Source: Galbula dea (lineage: Eukaryota; Chordata; Aves; Piciformes; Galbulidae). From it: 64,000 bases of DNA. The DNA lies in contig VWZX01001051.1 in assembly GCA_013399015.1 (NCBI GenBank), positions 1,488,001-1,552,000 of the forward strand, read 5' to 3'. The notes beneath the pieces are model-generated. The model made no database searches. It worked only from the letters and a program-made list of their open reading frames with translations, and was not told the origin of the DNA. Position numbers and translations under genes: made by a program. Of the stretch, positions 47,356 to 60,540 are shown one piece after another (position 1 is the first letter of the stretch; every line of letters begins with the position of its first letter).

Positions 47356-50300
47356 GGCTTCTTTAACTAGTTTTCATTAGCTCCTTACTTTGCCATTAGT
47401 TTATTTCACTGATTGCATGATGTCATAAATATCAATGACTCTAGAAGACCAAGTCATAAGAAGCAGGTTGTGAAAACCTATAGTTAACAGTGGTTCACTG
47501 GAAGTATTCTTCTCTTTTTTGGTTTCTGTCACCCTTGGAGAATACATAGTTGCACACTGTCACATGCTAGTTCTATAGCTCTAATGGCAGAAAGACTTTT
47601 CCAGATACTGGTAGATGTCTGTCTCCTGAGATCCATCAACTCATAAAGCAAACTTATTGAGAAGCTTTCTAATTTTGAATATCATGTAACAAAGATATTA
47701 TGTAGCACGTTCTCTAAAGCATACTTTGCTGTATATTTGGTAGATGAGCTGGACAACAAGTATTTATTTTTCATTAATTTGTAAACATAACTTCCTTTAA
47801 GTGGCAGGCAAAGTAATTTTTATTCACATTTTATAAGAGAAACTAGATACTTTAATAGTAAATACCACAATAATGTAAAAATAATGATATGTAAATATAC
47901 TACTGTGTTTTGCAGTCTCTTTGGGAGTGAATATTCATAATTGTCTTAGTCACTGTCAGTTCTTTGCCTTTTCTGGCTATATTTTTCTGTCTTCAAGTTG
48001 TTCATATTCTCAATACAGAGAAAACACATTTCTCTTTCCATTTGCCCTAAATGGTTCTCCTTAAGTGCTCTCTTCAACAGCTCAGTCTATACCAGCAGTA
48101 TAATACAGCAAAGCCTCATAAAGCTTGAAGTACTGCTATTTTTATAGGATGCAAACTGGATTAAAAATCACAGAGTCCTGGTATGATCCCAACTTATAAA
48201 CTTCCAGGGTCTGCCAGAAGAAAATGGTTTATTACTGTTTTTCAAAGCTCTGACTTGCAGATAGTACAGTCAATAAGAAATACTAATTCCCTTGTAAATC
48301 ATGAATAAGAAGCAAATTCATTCAAATGAAGCTAGAGGAATGTTTTGTGTTGCATGTTTTTGTTTTAGTCTGGTCTTGGGAAACCTAAAAGAATCACAGA
48401 ATCACTTTTAAGCTTTTGTGGTTAGCCTTTGCTAAATGCATAGGTGTCTTCAAGATAAATTTTACCCTGGGAAGAAACTTTAATCAACAATTACATTCCT
48501 TAATGTTGCTTTGCAAAAGTTTGATTGATTGATTGATTGATTGAGAAATTTCAGTTTGCTTTTACTCTAGGGACAGATGAACCAAAAAAAAGATGTGGCC
48601 ATCTTCACACTGATACTGCATCCAGCCCTCCTGGCTACCAGCTAGAGCTTGCTGGTTTCAAGGATTTTGCTTCTTGTGGATGTGGTCAGCTTGAGAGGAG
48701 TGGAGTATTTTGAGGTGAAGGTGGAGCTGTCTGTTGGTTGCTATAGAAGAGGCAGGCACAGCTGTAGTTTCATCTCATTTATAATCTGTCTAGCACATGC
48801 AACCTCATTTATTTATAGCCCTTAGAGCAATAAAGTAAGTAATTTGAAAACAAAAAAATAGTGGTCTGAAAATGTCTGGCTGCTAGTCATATGCTTATCT
48901 CTTGTTGCTGGACCAGAGCCCTCACACATTTTTCAGTGAGGCAACTATTAGCAATTAAAGATATATAAGGATGTGAGGCAAGCTTGACTTTAACGAAGAG
49001 AGTTACACTCAAACTACTTTATTGTTCCAGCAAGACTACTGAAGTGGGAACTCTGTAATTGAACTTTGAGGATTACCACTTCTGTTCTCAATTTGATATA
49101 GCTCATAGCATTTTCAAATTGGAATATTAGGAGGGAGGAGATTTTGTATGTTTTCTAAGGGACTGATTATGGCTGGGACAGAGTTCTTTATTTGCAGTCA
49201 TAATTTCTGTTGTGACTGAATCCACAGGTGGATTCATGCAGAAAGATTGGATGTTTACACCATAATATAAATTATATAGTGTTTTTCTATCAAAACACTG
49301 CTTTAGTGTGAATCATACTTGTTGGATTCCACCTGTTGTCTAATTGCTATGTTAGAAAATGTCTCAGCATGAGGGGGGACAAAAATCAATCTTTCTTCAC
49401 TGTCTTGTGTCATTATCTTACTGTTCACTGCTTTTGCATTTAACAATTTCCAGTTTCATTTTTGGTTTGTTTTTTTCAGAGTTCCTGTAAGTAAACACTG
49501 TGTAGAACAATTGTTTTGCCTTATCACTTTGAAGGAAGGTGTCTCTCCCTCCTTGTCTCCAAATATGACCTTTATGACCTGGTGTGCTTTTCTGTTAAAA
49601 AAACAGTGACTATATGTGTTTCTCCAAGAACCAATACTCTTTAATTAGATGTGGATTTTTAGGAGAAAAACTTTGGTGGTGTGCAGTGGAAGATATGTTC
49701 TCAATACACTGAAGTCCAGCCATATTTTGAAAAGATCCTTAATGTTCTGTGAAGTAACTGTGGGGCTATAAATTGATACCTCACACTGATAACTAGGAAG
49801 TTTCCAAAGTTAGCTGATGTTCATGTAACAGCAGCATGAAGTTAAATATTTTTGTACCCTTCCACAGAGGGTTGGAATAGAAGTCCAGGGAGAAAATTTA
49901 TCTGCAGGGCACTTGAATCATGTAGGTTCTCATAAGCAAAGAGGGGGAAAAAAAGACTTTTTTCAGGTGTCACTAGAATTTCAAGGAAAAAAACCCACAA
50001 AACTCTTCTTTCAAAGGGCATAATTAGTAACTATAAATATAATTATTTTTAAAATTAGTAAACATCTTAGGGAAATTATTTGAGATTTTTCTGGAATACT
50101 TAAAGCATTGTTATAAGTTTTTAAACTGAATGAGTTGCTTTTCTGGTTGAAGAGTCATTTGTTGTGCACCCTTCTAAATAGTAAAGCTGTTTTGTTATTG
50201 CAGGTGTACTGAAAGCAAGTCTATGACTAAGCAAGAATAGATCAGCCTGATTTCCTTTTATCAGTCCATTTCTTTAGGCTGGAGACTCCTATCCTTTCAC

Positions 50301-50639
50301 TTGAAGGAAGCAATAGTGCTTGCCTGCTTCTGTTCACAACAAAGGAATATTATCTCTACAGGGGTCATTTGCTCTAGTGTATTTTTACTGGCCACTCCAG
50401 TGTCCTACTTTTACATCATGAAGATATGGTGCTGTATAGCAGCTTGCTAGGAATGACAAATGTGGTTAAATGATATTAAGTGGTTTGATAAAAACAAGGA
50501 AAGATTAAGATGCTAAGAAAGTGGAAGAAGAGAGAGAGGCACCAGAAAGAAGATGAAAGAGAATGATGAAAAAAACCCCATAGCAACAAAAAACTGCCTA
50601 ATTCAACTTAGTGTGCAAACCAGCAGAGTTCTCCTCTCT
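47356..50639. other. AT-rich non-coding stretch
   Basis: No supported gene. Contains a (TGAT)n run at 48522-48543 and a closely spaced acceptor/donor pair near 49478-49487, noted as a finding. Confidence 0.45.
48522..48543. repeat. (TGAT)n microsatellite
   Basis: Five and a half perfect tetranucleotide copies. Confidence 0.95.
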
Positions 50640-50725
50640 GAAACCAGCTAAAATTTGAACCTGTTGCCTCCTGACTTGGCTGCTGGGATCAGGAGAGACA
50701 ATACCATTAGGCTAGTTCTGTAAAC
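50640..50725 (-). mobile_element. tRNA-derived SINE relic (head)
   Basis: On the minus strand, TAGCCTAATGGTATTGTCTC (50714 downward) fits the tRNA box A pattern. After CCTGATCCCAGCAGCC and CAGGAGGCAACAGG comes GGTTCAAATTTTAG, a clear box B. Box A to box B spacing is tRNA-like. The acceptor stem does not pair, so it is a SINE head or tRNA pseudogene rather than a working tRNA. Confidence 0.6.
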
Positions 50726-53700
50726 CAACAGTAGTTGTACTTTAGCTAAAACCATTACAGACAGCACAGAGCTAAAGCAGGATGTGGGGAGGGATACAAA
50801 TATACGTGATGTGGGGGTGGAAGCATCTGGAGACTTGAAGGGAGCAGAAAGCTTGGGTTTATTTTTAAAGGTCAATTGTGCTTTCATAAAGGAGGGAAGA
50901 CAGAACTAACGTTCCACACAGGTCCCAAGTCTGGAGATTCTTTCCTGGCATCCCTTGGTCTCCAGGAAATCTCCCATGGTTAGCAGAGTTATCTTCTCCC
51001 AGCTCCTTGTCTCCTCGTCTTGTTCCTCTGCTCTGTCTCCATGGCTGTCTGCCGTTGGCCAGTACCACTGATAACGCAGCTGCCTGCATTAGGATGTTCA
51101 TTCTTTCCTCCTTTCAGCTGTGTAACTGAAATAGCCTGTCCTGAAGCCATAACTGTCCCTCAGAAGTAGGTTATATTTTACAAGTATGAAAGAAACAGGA
51201 ACATGTGAAACAAAACTATATATATATATATTCTTATTAGCAGTGCTTATTGGAAAAGAAGGCTTCATTTGCCAAAAGGAATCCAAGTGTGTAATAATGT
51301 TTGAGTTAAATGCTGAGTACATTTTCAGTGGGGATATTATTTTTGATCACTGAAACTAAAATGCTTCAGTGAATTATTTCCATAACGTGCTTTTGGGAAA
51401 CATTTACTTTATGTACAAAACACCTGTGAACTCTACCTCTCCAAACAATTAGGCTGTTCAGTCATACAACAGTTACATGCAAGTAACAAGATAGTGACAA
51501 GACTAATGGAGAAGGTTTTGTCAAAAAGACTGTTCTGTTGCTTGAAAGGAAGGAAATTATAGCAAGTACTGCAAAGAAGAAAATAACATGCTGTCACCAT
51601 TTATTTTACACAGGAGGAAAGTTGTGTTTTTCCATGCTCAGTGTTGCACCAAATGCAAAGAAAAAGGGCCAAATATAAACACTATGTAATTGCAAACAAA
51701 ATAATGCCACAGTCTAAGCTTCAAGGAAAAATCCAAAATGTTGAACCACTGTAATGATCTTTTATTTCCTTGTGACCATCCAAGCAATCTTGCCTAGGTC
51801 AGACACAGAACTGCCTGCTTGTATGCAGGACCTGAGATAAAGAATCAGAGTTTTCTATGATATGAGAAAAGAGTCCACACAAGCACAACAAAATATCTAA
51901 AATCACCATGAAGGGTAAAGTGCATTTCAAGTATCATACAGGTTCAAATGGTGCTATTACAGGTCTGGCTCTAGAAAGTTACTGTCAGAAGAGCAGAACA
52001 AGTGTTCCCACCTTCAGGTTAGATGTTTAAGATGCTGGTCATGCATCTTTAAAAAAAAAGCTGTGTGTCAATGCACTTACTGTGCCTACCTTTATGTGCA
52101 GAGCCAAGTAGGCCTTTTCTAAAGTCATAAATTACATAGTTTAATTGAAATCTGTTTTAAAATCAATTCTGTTAACTCAGTGCCTCTAAATTCACTGACG
52201 CAAATCTAACAGGAAAAAAACAGGTTTAAGCTGATTAAAAAGACAACATAAAGACTGAATATAACTGGTTTTTTCTTTTTTCCTGTAGCCTGGGCAAATG
52301 CAGAGTCTGGTTTTATTCAAGAGAAACCTGAGCCTACCTCTATAAAGTTTGTTTTTCAAGGAGAGAAAGGATGACCAAAATTTACTGGGACAGTTTGCTC
52401 AGCCTTCCTCCTATTTGCATCATGCCTCAGATAAGGTCATTTGCTCTCATGAGGGTTAAACTGAGAAACAATTTCTTTCAAATTTCCATTTCAATGCATC
52501 ATGAATCACTTCCACTCAACAAGTGACACAGCTTAGAATCACATGAAATACCTTCCAAAAAGAGACAAGACACCTTGGCAGGTATTAACTCATTTAGAAT
52601 CTCTTCAGTCCTTCAGAAGAACTACTGAAATCTCAGAAGCTCTGCTGAGCATCACATCCAGAGATTAGTATGAGTGTGAGAAGACCAAAGATGGTTCTTG
52701 GCAGTTCTCATATGGTACAAAAGAAAGACTTGTCTCTTCCTTTGTTTCAAGTACTCTATCTCCAGCATTCACAGTGTATCAAAACCATCTACAACCACCT
52801 AAAAGTAATACATTTATCTATAATCTCACATTTCACAATAGGCAGCCACATCCTTAGGGATTTTTTGTAGAGGTTTTTGATTCAGTCAGGAGGTTAATAT
52901 CACAATCAAATAGTTGGTTTTTAATTTACAGGGGTTTTTTTGCAGTCCTTCTACAACTGTCCCTAGTGCTTCCAATTTATCACTTATCATCAGCAAAATC
53001 CTATACAGCATTCATTTATGCCTGTGACTGTGGTCAGTAGGTGGGATAGTATAGTTGATGCAGCTGATGATGCTTGTAGGACATTTCAGTACTGAAGACA
53101 ACAGTTACCCACAATCTTTCCAAGACCCTAATTTCTCTTCTCACATCCTCTGTTTTTTCTTGGTCAAAATGATGTAGCAATAAGAAAAATATCTCCCACT
53201 ATAATATTTTGTTCTGTTAATGTGTACAGAAGAGAAAAGAAGGGACATGACTGAGTTCATATTTGAACCCTTGCCTATTATCATTCAAGTTCTATTGCTG
53301 TAAAGCCTTTACTACAGCACTTTCATGCTCTCACTGATAATAGCAATTTGCCTATGGACTTCAGCAGGAGAAAAGCAAGATTTTTATGAGGTAATTAATC
53401 TAGGTAGACACTGCTTTTTAAAAATTTTTAAAATTTGGTATCAATGAAGTAAAAAGCATACTCCCTTCATTGTTACAAGCTCAGCACCCCAGGGTTTTTT
53501 GAGACCAAGCTCAGCAATAATAATCTTAATAGATACCGTTCTACTAGAAACATACTTTTCTTCTGGTTCCTCTTTTTGTACTTAACAGTGTTTCATTACC
53601 TATTTTAGAGCTTCATTAGCATACAGGACAAAAGTTGTTGTCACACCCTGCTTTGGTTTTCATTATTGAAGTAAATTAATGGTGGTTCTTGAAATTTGTG

Positions 53701-56097
53701 AAGGATTGTCACTTCCAGTGATCTAAACAGATTAAGCTATCTTCTTGGGAGAAAATAGTAAGGTCACATCAGCAAGACTGACATTTATTTCAAACTGCTA
53801 CTCTAAAACCTGCAGTTAACAAGGTCAAAAAGCACTGGGTAACTTATGGGACAAGAAATCTTAAGAAGATTTGCAGCAGGGATTTATTATGAAGCCAAAA
53901 TTGTATTGTCAGGAGGAAACAGATATGTAGTGCATATAAGCAAAACCCAGTCCTTCTACTTTACATGCTGTCAAGTGTTAAAGTCAGGAATGATTCACAA
54001 CTGTACAAATGTGCAGTTCTGAAACTGTAGGAATTATTTCCTCTTGTGTCAACCTTTGAGAAGAAATAGCTTTACATATGACTGAAGCGTGGAAATAATT
54101 AGTTTTTCCCCTCTCTAAGATAGGATAGTATTGCCCTATGTTAAGTTAAACTTGCTTTGCAATGAATAACTGAGATACAGATGAATAAATCTACTGGAAA
54201 TGGATTAGAACATGCATTTTAAACTTGCCTACAAAGAGTTGCCTCACTGGGATTTCCTTTACTCTCTTCCAAGCAGTGGAGGGTCTACAGGCCTTTTTTT
54301 TCTTCTTACACTCTACAGGTGTAGGGGGTCTTCTCTGTGTAGCCACCTATTCCCCTTGAAAAGCTGTTGCAATATGCATCAGAAGGAGTCAAGAAAGTGC
54401 TCCAACAGGCTAGAGGGCAGCATGGAGATGCAGGATTGAATGAAAAGCACATCCTCAAGTCCAGAAAAGAAGCTCTGAGAAAGATACAAGGAGGCTCCTC
54501 TTATCTGTAGTCCTTTCAGATCTTTGGCCTCATTCAAGGTATGTTTTACTGACAGCTATGATACCAGCTTTAAGCATGTTCTGTCATTTCCTGTATTGTT
54601 ATGCTACATCTAAATAACCTAGTAATTCAGCTGAAATGCTTCACAGCATACAGCAAAAGCAAATTCTCTGAAAGTCCTGCTTCACTGTTTCATCAAAGCC
54701 CTGAACAGAGAGAGAATCCAGGGAAGAGGGATCCCAGGGTCCTGATCCTCCCAGTGCATGCATGGAGAGACTGAAAAGCAGTTGAGCCACCTCAGAAAAC
54801 CCATCTACATCTAATTAGTGAATCCTTGCCTTAGACCTTGAAGGTTTATGTCCATTGCTGCCTTGTTTTGCAGGAATCTGGAGTAGGAAAGGACAAGTTC
54901 TGCTGTGCTATTAAAAATGACTTTAACCAATTGAGTGAAGGCAAATCAGGCAGTAATATGCTGTGACTGTGCCTTAAAAAGTACAACTTATGCCCCTGCT
55001 GATTACAGTTCCATTTTGCCTGCTACAGAACCCTTATATTTACCATTTTAGTCAATGCTCTACAATTTTGTTAAATTTCACATCCACAGACTTTTTTCTT
55101 GGAACACATGATGAGAGTTACTGTGGAAACCTGCTAACAGTTGAGTTATTATCAGTTCTTCTATGAAAAGGAGGAGATTTATCCTCTTATAAGAAATAAA
55201 TATTTGCTGGCAAAGTTATCCAGTCTCTCCTAACTCTTGAGAAGTATATGAAGCAGCATGAAAGAAAACATAACAGCATCTGAACGTAACACAACACAGC
55301 AAATGAGGTACAAATACAGGTATATTAAAACATATGTTGGATTTTCTCCTCCCAAACCTCATCTTCTATACTGGTAATGTTTACTGGTGGAGCTGGGGAA
55401 GGAAGGTTTTTGTTTTTACAACTCCTGGTAGAGCATAAAATAAACCCCAAATCAATAACATGATTCATGTGACATGAGTAATGTGGATGAAAATTTTTGT
55501 GCTCTGAATAAAACTGGACTCATCAGTCTCTGGACTGTTGCATGTGAAGTTGATAAACTTACTGAGCATTTAAAAATATATTTGTATCAAGAAAAAACTT
55601 TATATACAGATGTACTTCTCTTGGGAATATCTGGTGAATCTAGATATCAAATTTCATAAGAGTGAAGATGTTGTGCTCTTAGGATTACTGCTCTATATAT
55701 CATCTGAGACCATCCTGTATTTCTTGTCACTCCTTAAAGCAATCAGTCCAGAACACATTATTTCTTTGCACTCTCTGTTTTTATTATTGAGCAAAAATAA
55801 ACTTTTTTTCCCTCTGAGTGGATGTCACTTGAATATAACCTGAAGAGCCACAACTGATTTTGAACATCTTGAAGAAACCTATTATAGAAATAAAGTGCAC
55901 TTTGGGGCTTCCATACTGATGAGTTAAAAGAAAGACATTTTCAAATTGATGCATGCTTGGGAATGCTAATGAGCAGTCTTGGACATATGAGTGAACAACA
56001 GCCTTAAAATGCTAGTCAGTAGGTATCTTTCCCAGGCTGTGTCTGCCAAACAATAGCTAGCAATTTCATCACAAAAGTTTCTTCTTCTGTATGTGTA
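50726..56097. other. AT-rich non-coding stretch
   Basis: No supported gene. A strong plus-strand acceptor near 52288 (TTTTTTCTTTTTTCCTGTAG) has no donor to form an exon. The minus-strand frame at 50865-51101 in a slightly GC-richer patch has no motif. Confidence 0.45.
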
Positions 56098-56155
56098 TTT
56101 TTCCTTTCTTTTTCTCCTTTCTTTTTCTTCTTTCCTTTTCTTTTTCCTTTTCTCT
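56098..56155. repeat. 58-base homopyrimidine tract
   Basis: Uninterrupted C/T run (TTTTTCCTTTCTTTTTCTCC and onward) ending in TCTCTAG, so it also looks like an extreme splice acceptor. The opposite strand is all purine, giving triplex potential. Confidence 0.95.
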
Positions 56156-56157
56156 AG

Positions 56158-58724
56158 CTGAATATTAAAAAAATTATTAGCCAAAAATTCCTATTTGTGG
56201 TCAGCCTTTTTGTTAATATATCTCTTAACAGATTTTATTTTGTTTAAAGAAGAATCAGCAAAGTTGCAGAAGCATTCTATAGTTTCTTTTGTATGGAATT
56301 GGGACAAGGAATGAGGAAATAACTTAGGAAATACTTTCTCCCTGGATAACTGATTTCTTAATTTCTTCTTACAAACCATACAAAATATTAGTCCGGATTG
56401 CTTACAGATATAATTGTTTCAAAAGTATTACAGATAATTCTCAAAAATTTCAGTGGGGAAGGCTGGAAAAATGCATAATATTCTGGATATTTATGAACAA
56501 ATGCATATTTCTGAAACCACTTCAGAAACCACTTCCTTCTGCTAGATCTAATGTAGTTTATTGTTGTTTTTATCTCACCACCTTGAAGACCTGATAAGAT
56601 CTCTATACCATTAGTTACACCCTGAACCTTACTAGGGGAATGCCTGAAGTTGTTCTTCCAGGATTGTATTCCTTGTATATGTTTGCCTCCCTCAAAAAGA
56701 TGCTACCAGTCTATAGGAAAAAGAACACCTTAAGATGCCAACAAATAGAAAAGCCTGAAAGCTTACATATAAAACAGGTGATATGCTATAACAGATAGAA
56801 GCTTTATGATGCATTTATATTCTCAACAGATATGAAAGATAGGGGCCAAATATGAGATTATATGGCCAAATATGATGTGCTAGTTTGCACTGACAAATGA
56901 AAGTGTCAGCATGGAAAAAAATGATAGGGAAATTTAAAGATATTAAAAAAAAAAAGAAGAGAGAAGTAGTTAAGGGCATGGAGATTTTCCATTTCCTTTA
57001 CTAAAAGAGCTTATATTTAACAAACATTGAGAAATCATAGAACATATAAATGAACCAAGAAGAAGACAGACACTAAAGACAAAACTGCTGAGAGTAGAAC
57101 CAAATTATAGTTTGTTGATCCAGGGAACATAAAAAAGAAAAATTAGTATCATCCAAGGTTAAAAGTGACATAAAATTCCTAAGTGGCCATAAGAAGAAGG
57201 AATGACAGAGTAGCTCAATTGCACTGAACATAAATTAAATACATTTGTCAACGAGTTCTAGTGGCAAGATACAGTGGCTTTTATGCAGGTGAATTCTCTT
57301 GAAGAAGCAACTTCTATATATTGACTGTAAGTTTGAATTATACCCTTTATGTTAAAGACTCTTTCAAAAGAAAATGTCACCTTGCATTTTTCCTACAATG
57401 GGCAATATAATGAGACTCATCAATCCTTCTAATAAGAATAATATCCATACTTTGCTATAAAAAAAAATACTATTAACAAAGTGGTTATTTAAATATACTA
57501 CATAAATATTTTCCAAATTTAGCTCTTTGTATGCAGACATATTTCATGTAGCTGAATAAATGTGTTCTGATTTTTCAGAATGTAAGTCACACAGTCAGTA
57601 TTGCACTCCTGAAATCCAGATTTTACTCATACTAAAATTGGTCACATTAAGCAGTCTGTTATAGCTGGTCATTTTGATGTATCTAACTTTATTGAAGTTG
57701 TCTTCTGGTGTCAGAACTGTTTGTACTAGTCTCTTTATAACCCAAAAGACAAGTTCCTTCTGTCATCAGGCCATCACTTTTTAAAAGAGATCTTACAGCC
57801 TTAACCATGCTTCTTGTCCAGCTCCTAATTGAGAACTGAACTTCTGCACTGCTAGATAACCTTATCTTCAAGCAACATAGTATTCTAAAAATTTAACAGG
57901 TTTCAGTTATTAATAATTGCATCTGCTGAAGCTGCAGACTACAGAATACACTGTATTTTATTAGAAGACTGTGTCTTCTAGGAAGATACTTCCTCATTTG
58001 GGAACTGCTGTGTCATTGTTGAGCTATGGGAATGTATAGGTATTGCCTGCACTTGCATTCACATCCAAGGCTTCCTATGTTAACAACCTTGCTTTTGTAA
58101 CATAGTTCTAGTTACTTAAGAAAAGAGAGGATGAGTACAAGAAATAGCAAGGTAGGAAAGTGTTGCTGTTGAATTACTAAATAACATAGGAGATCACTAA
58201 TAATTACTATTTGAAAATCCAGTTATCATAGGCTGTATGGTCCAGTAATGGCTATTTCCTAGCCACTATGTTTTTTTAAATATCTAATTCTCATTTTCAG
58301 AACATCAGATGAGATACATTTGCTCTGACCATTAATGATGACTAATGCCAAAGCAAAGAGACTAAAGGTTTAAAATCATAAGATCTGAAATGATATTTAG
58401 GAACAGCAGAAAGTTCAGGTTTCACCCCTTTCAAAGGTCAGATGGGAATAAATAAAAAAAAGATGAGGTTCTGAACTTTTATTAAAGCTTTTGTATGGTG
58501 TCTTTTGTCTGAGCACTGCACAAACATTAGTAACATTAAAACTTCTGCAAGCTTTGGATGACTTAAACTCTCAACAGTGCCACTTAGATCAATGTTAGAA
58601 AACATTGCTTAATTCATGGTATTACAGAATAGGCAAAATTCCCAGTGAATTTACAGAAGAAATAAATAATCCAGTATTAATGGATATGGATCTGGAGCTC
58701 CTGAAGATGCACCCTTAAAAATTA
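56158..58724. other. AT-rich non-coding stretch
   Basis: No gene or recognised repeat. Confidence 0.5.
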
Positions 58725-58800
58725 ACTGTCTTGCTCAGAGCCACACGTAGGCAGCAGGGGTGACTCTGGAAAGCTCTGTTTGAATTTTTACCTCAGGATT
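58725..58800 (-). mobile_element. Possible MIR-like SINE relic
   Basis: TAACTGTCTTGCTCAGAGCC then ACACGTAGGCAGCAGGGGTG and TTTGAATTTTTACCTCAG follow the antisense MIR order (CTTGCCCAAGGTCACACAGC, then a GGCAGAGC block, then a TTCGAAC block). Strongly diverged. Confidence 0.35.
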
Positions 58801-59189
58801 TACAAATAGCAGTGATTCAGCAAAGATAGCAATGAGTGGAATCAGTATTGTGTCTTTTGTGTATATAAAGACAAGATCAATGCACAGTTTGAGTTTAGTT
58901 TCTTCAGGACAAAAATCAGCCTTACCACAGCTTGTTATGCATTGTCAGCCTCTTTGAGTCCAGGTCAACTGAGACTTGCCTAGAGAGTGAGGAAGTCTAC
59001 CAAGACATATTTGGGCTTACAGTCTGTAAAATGTCAGTCTTTTAATTCTGCTTTTAACTGGTATGCAGTGCTTCCTTACAAATTGCTTCTAAATGTAGTT
59101 CATAGTTGTATATTCTGTGTCTAAAAAAATCCCATGTGTCTATAACAAGTGACAGAACATTGTGTAGGTACACTGCAGCTTCACCAGAG

Positions 59190-59760
59190 CATGCACATCC
59201 CTCAGTATGAACACAGGAAACATTCACTGCATCAGACCAGTGATCTGTCTAGACCTCTATTCTGTTGGGCACTGGAAAAATTATTTAAGAAGATCATGCA
59301 ACCCTAATCATTTCTCTTGGTTGTCTCCCAGCATCCACAATCATTGGATGAATGTTGCTAGACAATACATCCATGACTATCCACCTTTAGTATCTGTTTA
59401 TGTATTTTTAACCATGTATTTATCAAGCTCTTTGTAAAAGTAATGGTGCTATATGTTTCCACTGATTTTCTACTAGTTACATTGAATACTATCTTGTTCT
59501 TGTACTACAGGATTTGTTGAATGATAGTCTGCATTCATCTCACTTGGCAGCACCTTCATGTTTTCATCATAACCCCCTCCAGTTTTTTCCTCTCCAAATT
59601 GGGAAGTTATAGCCTTTTTTTTGTCTCTTTATGTAGGCATCTGTTCCATTTCTTTAATAATTATAGCTGTCCTTTAATAGATATTCTGTTGCTTCTTACC
59701 AGCTCAATAAACATCCATTGCTTGGCTAAACTGATCACCTCAGCCTGTGCTAGGTTGGGC
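59190..59760 (-). mobile_element. Ancient CR1 LINE relic
   Basis: Antisense landmarks: GCATCAGACCAGTGATCTGT then CTAGACC (old sauropsid CR1 3' part, GGATCAGACCAGTGGTCCAT type), ACATTGAATACTATCTTGTTCTTGTACTAC (compare CATTGAATGTCCCCTTGTTCTTGTATTATG) split by a few substitutions, and CTTTATGTAGGCATCTGTTC with CATTTCTTTAATAATTATAGCTGTCC. The chain is in the right order over about 570 bases. The short open frames here are part of this relic. Confidence 0.6.
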
Positions 59761-60384
59761 ATCCTTGTCCATTTAGGTTTTTTGTGTGGTATAATCCTAC
59801 CATAAAAGTGGGATTTTACATCCACTGACTGCAACAGTAGGACTGCCCTACATTCCCATCCACTGTGATCAAAATTGGTACAGCAGTTCCCATTGTATGT
59901 AAATTTTTTTTCCTTTTAACTGAAAGAATAGTAACAGAACAGGAAGATATTTCCTTATGCTTTTAAAATGGATTTGGAGATGCTGGCAGAAAAAGCTTCT
60001 TTTTACCTCCTTTTGTGCCAAACTTCACAAAATTACTGTTTGGCCATGGACTGACCCCACAAAAAGCAGCTTATGTATTGTGATTGCCTGGATTAAATCA
60101 AGTTTTAAAATATAATTTCCAAATAAAATCCAAGTTCTCAAGATGTTTTTCATATATAAAAGTAACAAGATCCTTTTAGTTTTTCAGTGTTCTTGAAAAA
60201 AATGATGCCTCTAAAAATGTAAGCAATTCCTTGTTCTAAATGTAGGAAGAGAAACAGCAGTTTACTGAACAACATTATTAACCTTAAGAGTTCAGTAGAA
60301 GGAGGGAAATGAGCTTGATTCATTTGACTAAATAGATGCAACTTCATTCTGGGGCAACTGTATTAGTGGCAAGGTTCTGTTACA

Positions 60385-60540
60385 GCTTTTACAGCTGTGT
60401 TAGCCAAGTGGTAGGGATATTACCTCAGCATTCAAAAGTTATGAATTCTTCCCCACCTCTGCCACCAACTCCTATGTGTGACTATCAGCATGCCACACAG
60501 CTCCTATTTTGCTAGCAAAATTCCATAGGAATAAAGCCCT
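60385..60540 (+). mobile_element. MIR / CORE-SINE-like relic with tRNA head
   Basis: TAGCCAAGTGG at 60401-60411 fits tRNA box A and GTTATGAATTCTTCC a decayed box B. The segment CCTCTGCCACCAACTCCTAT then GTGTGACTATCAGCATGCCAC follows the conserved CORE part (CTCTGCCACTTACTAGCTGTGTGACC type) in order. Confidence 0.6.

Noticed and set aside
52289..52380. Strong acceptor followed by a readable frame (WANAESGFIQEKPEPTS)
   Set aside because: No usable donor before the stop and no polyadenylation context; one-sided evidence.
60385..60480. Functional tRNA gene
   Set aside because: Box A fits but box B is decayed and no acceptor stem pairs; CORE-SINE sequence follows.
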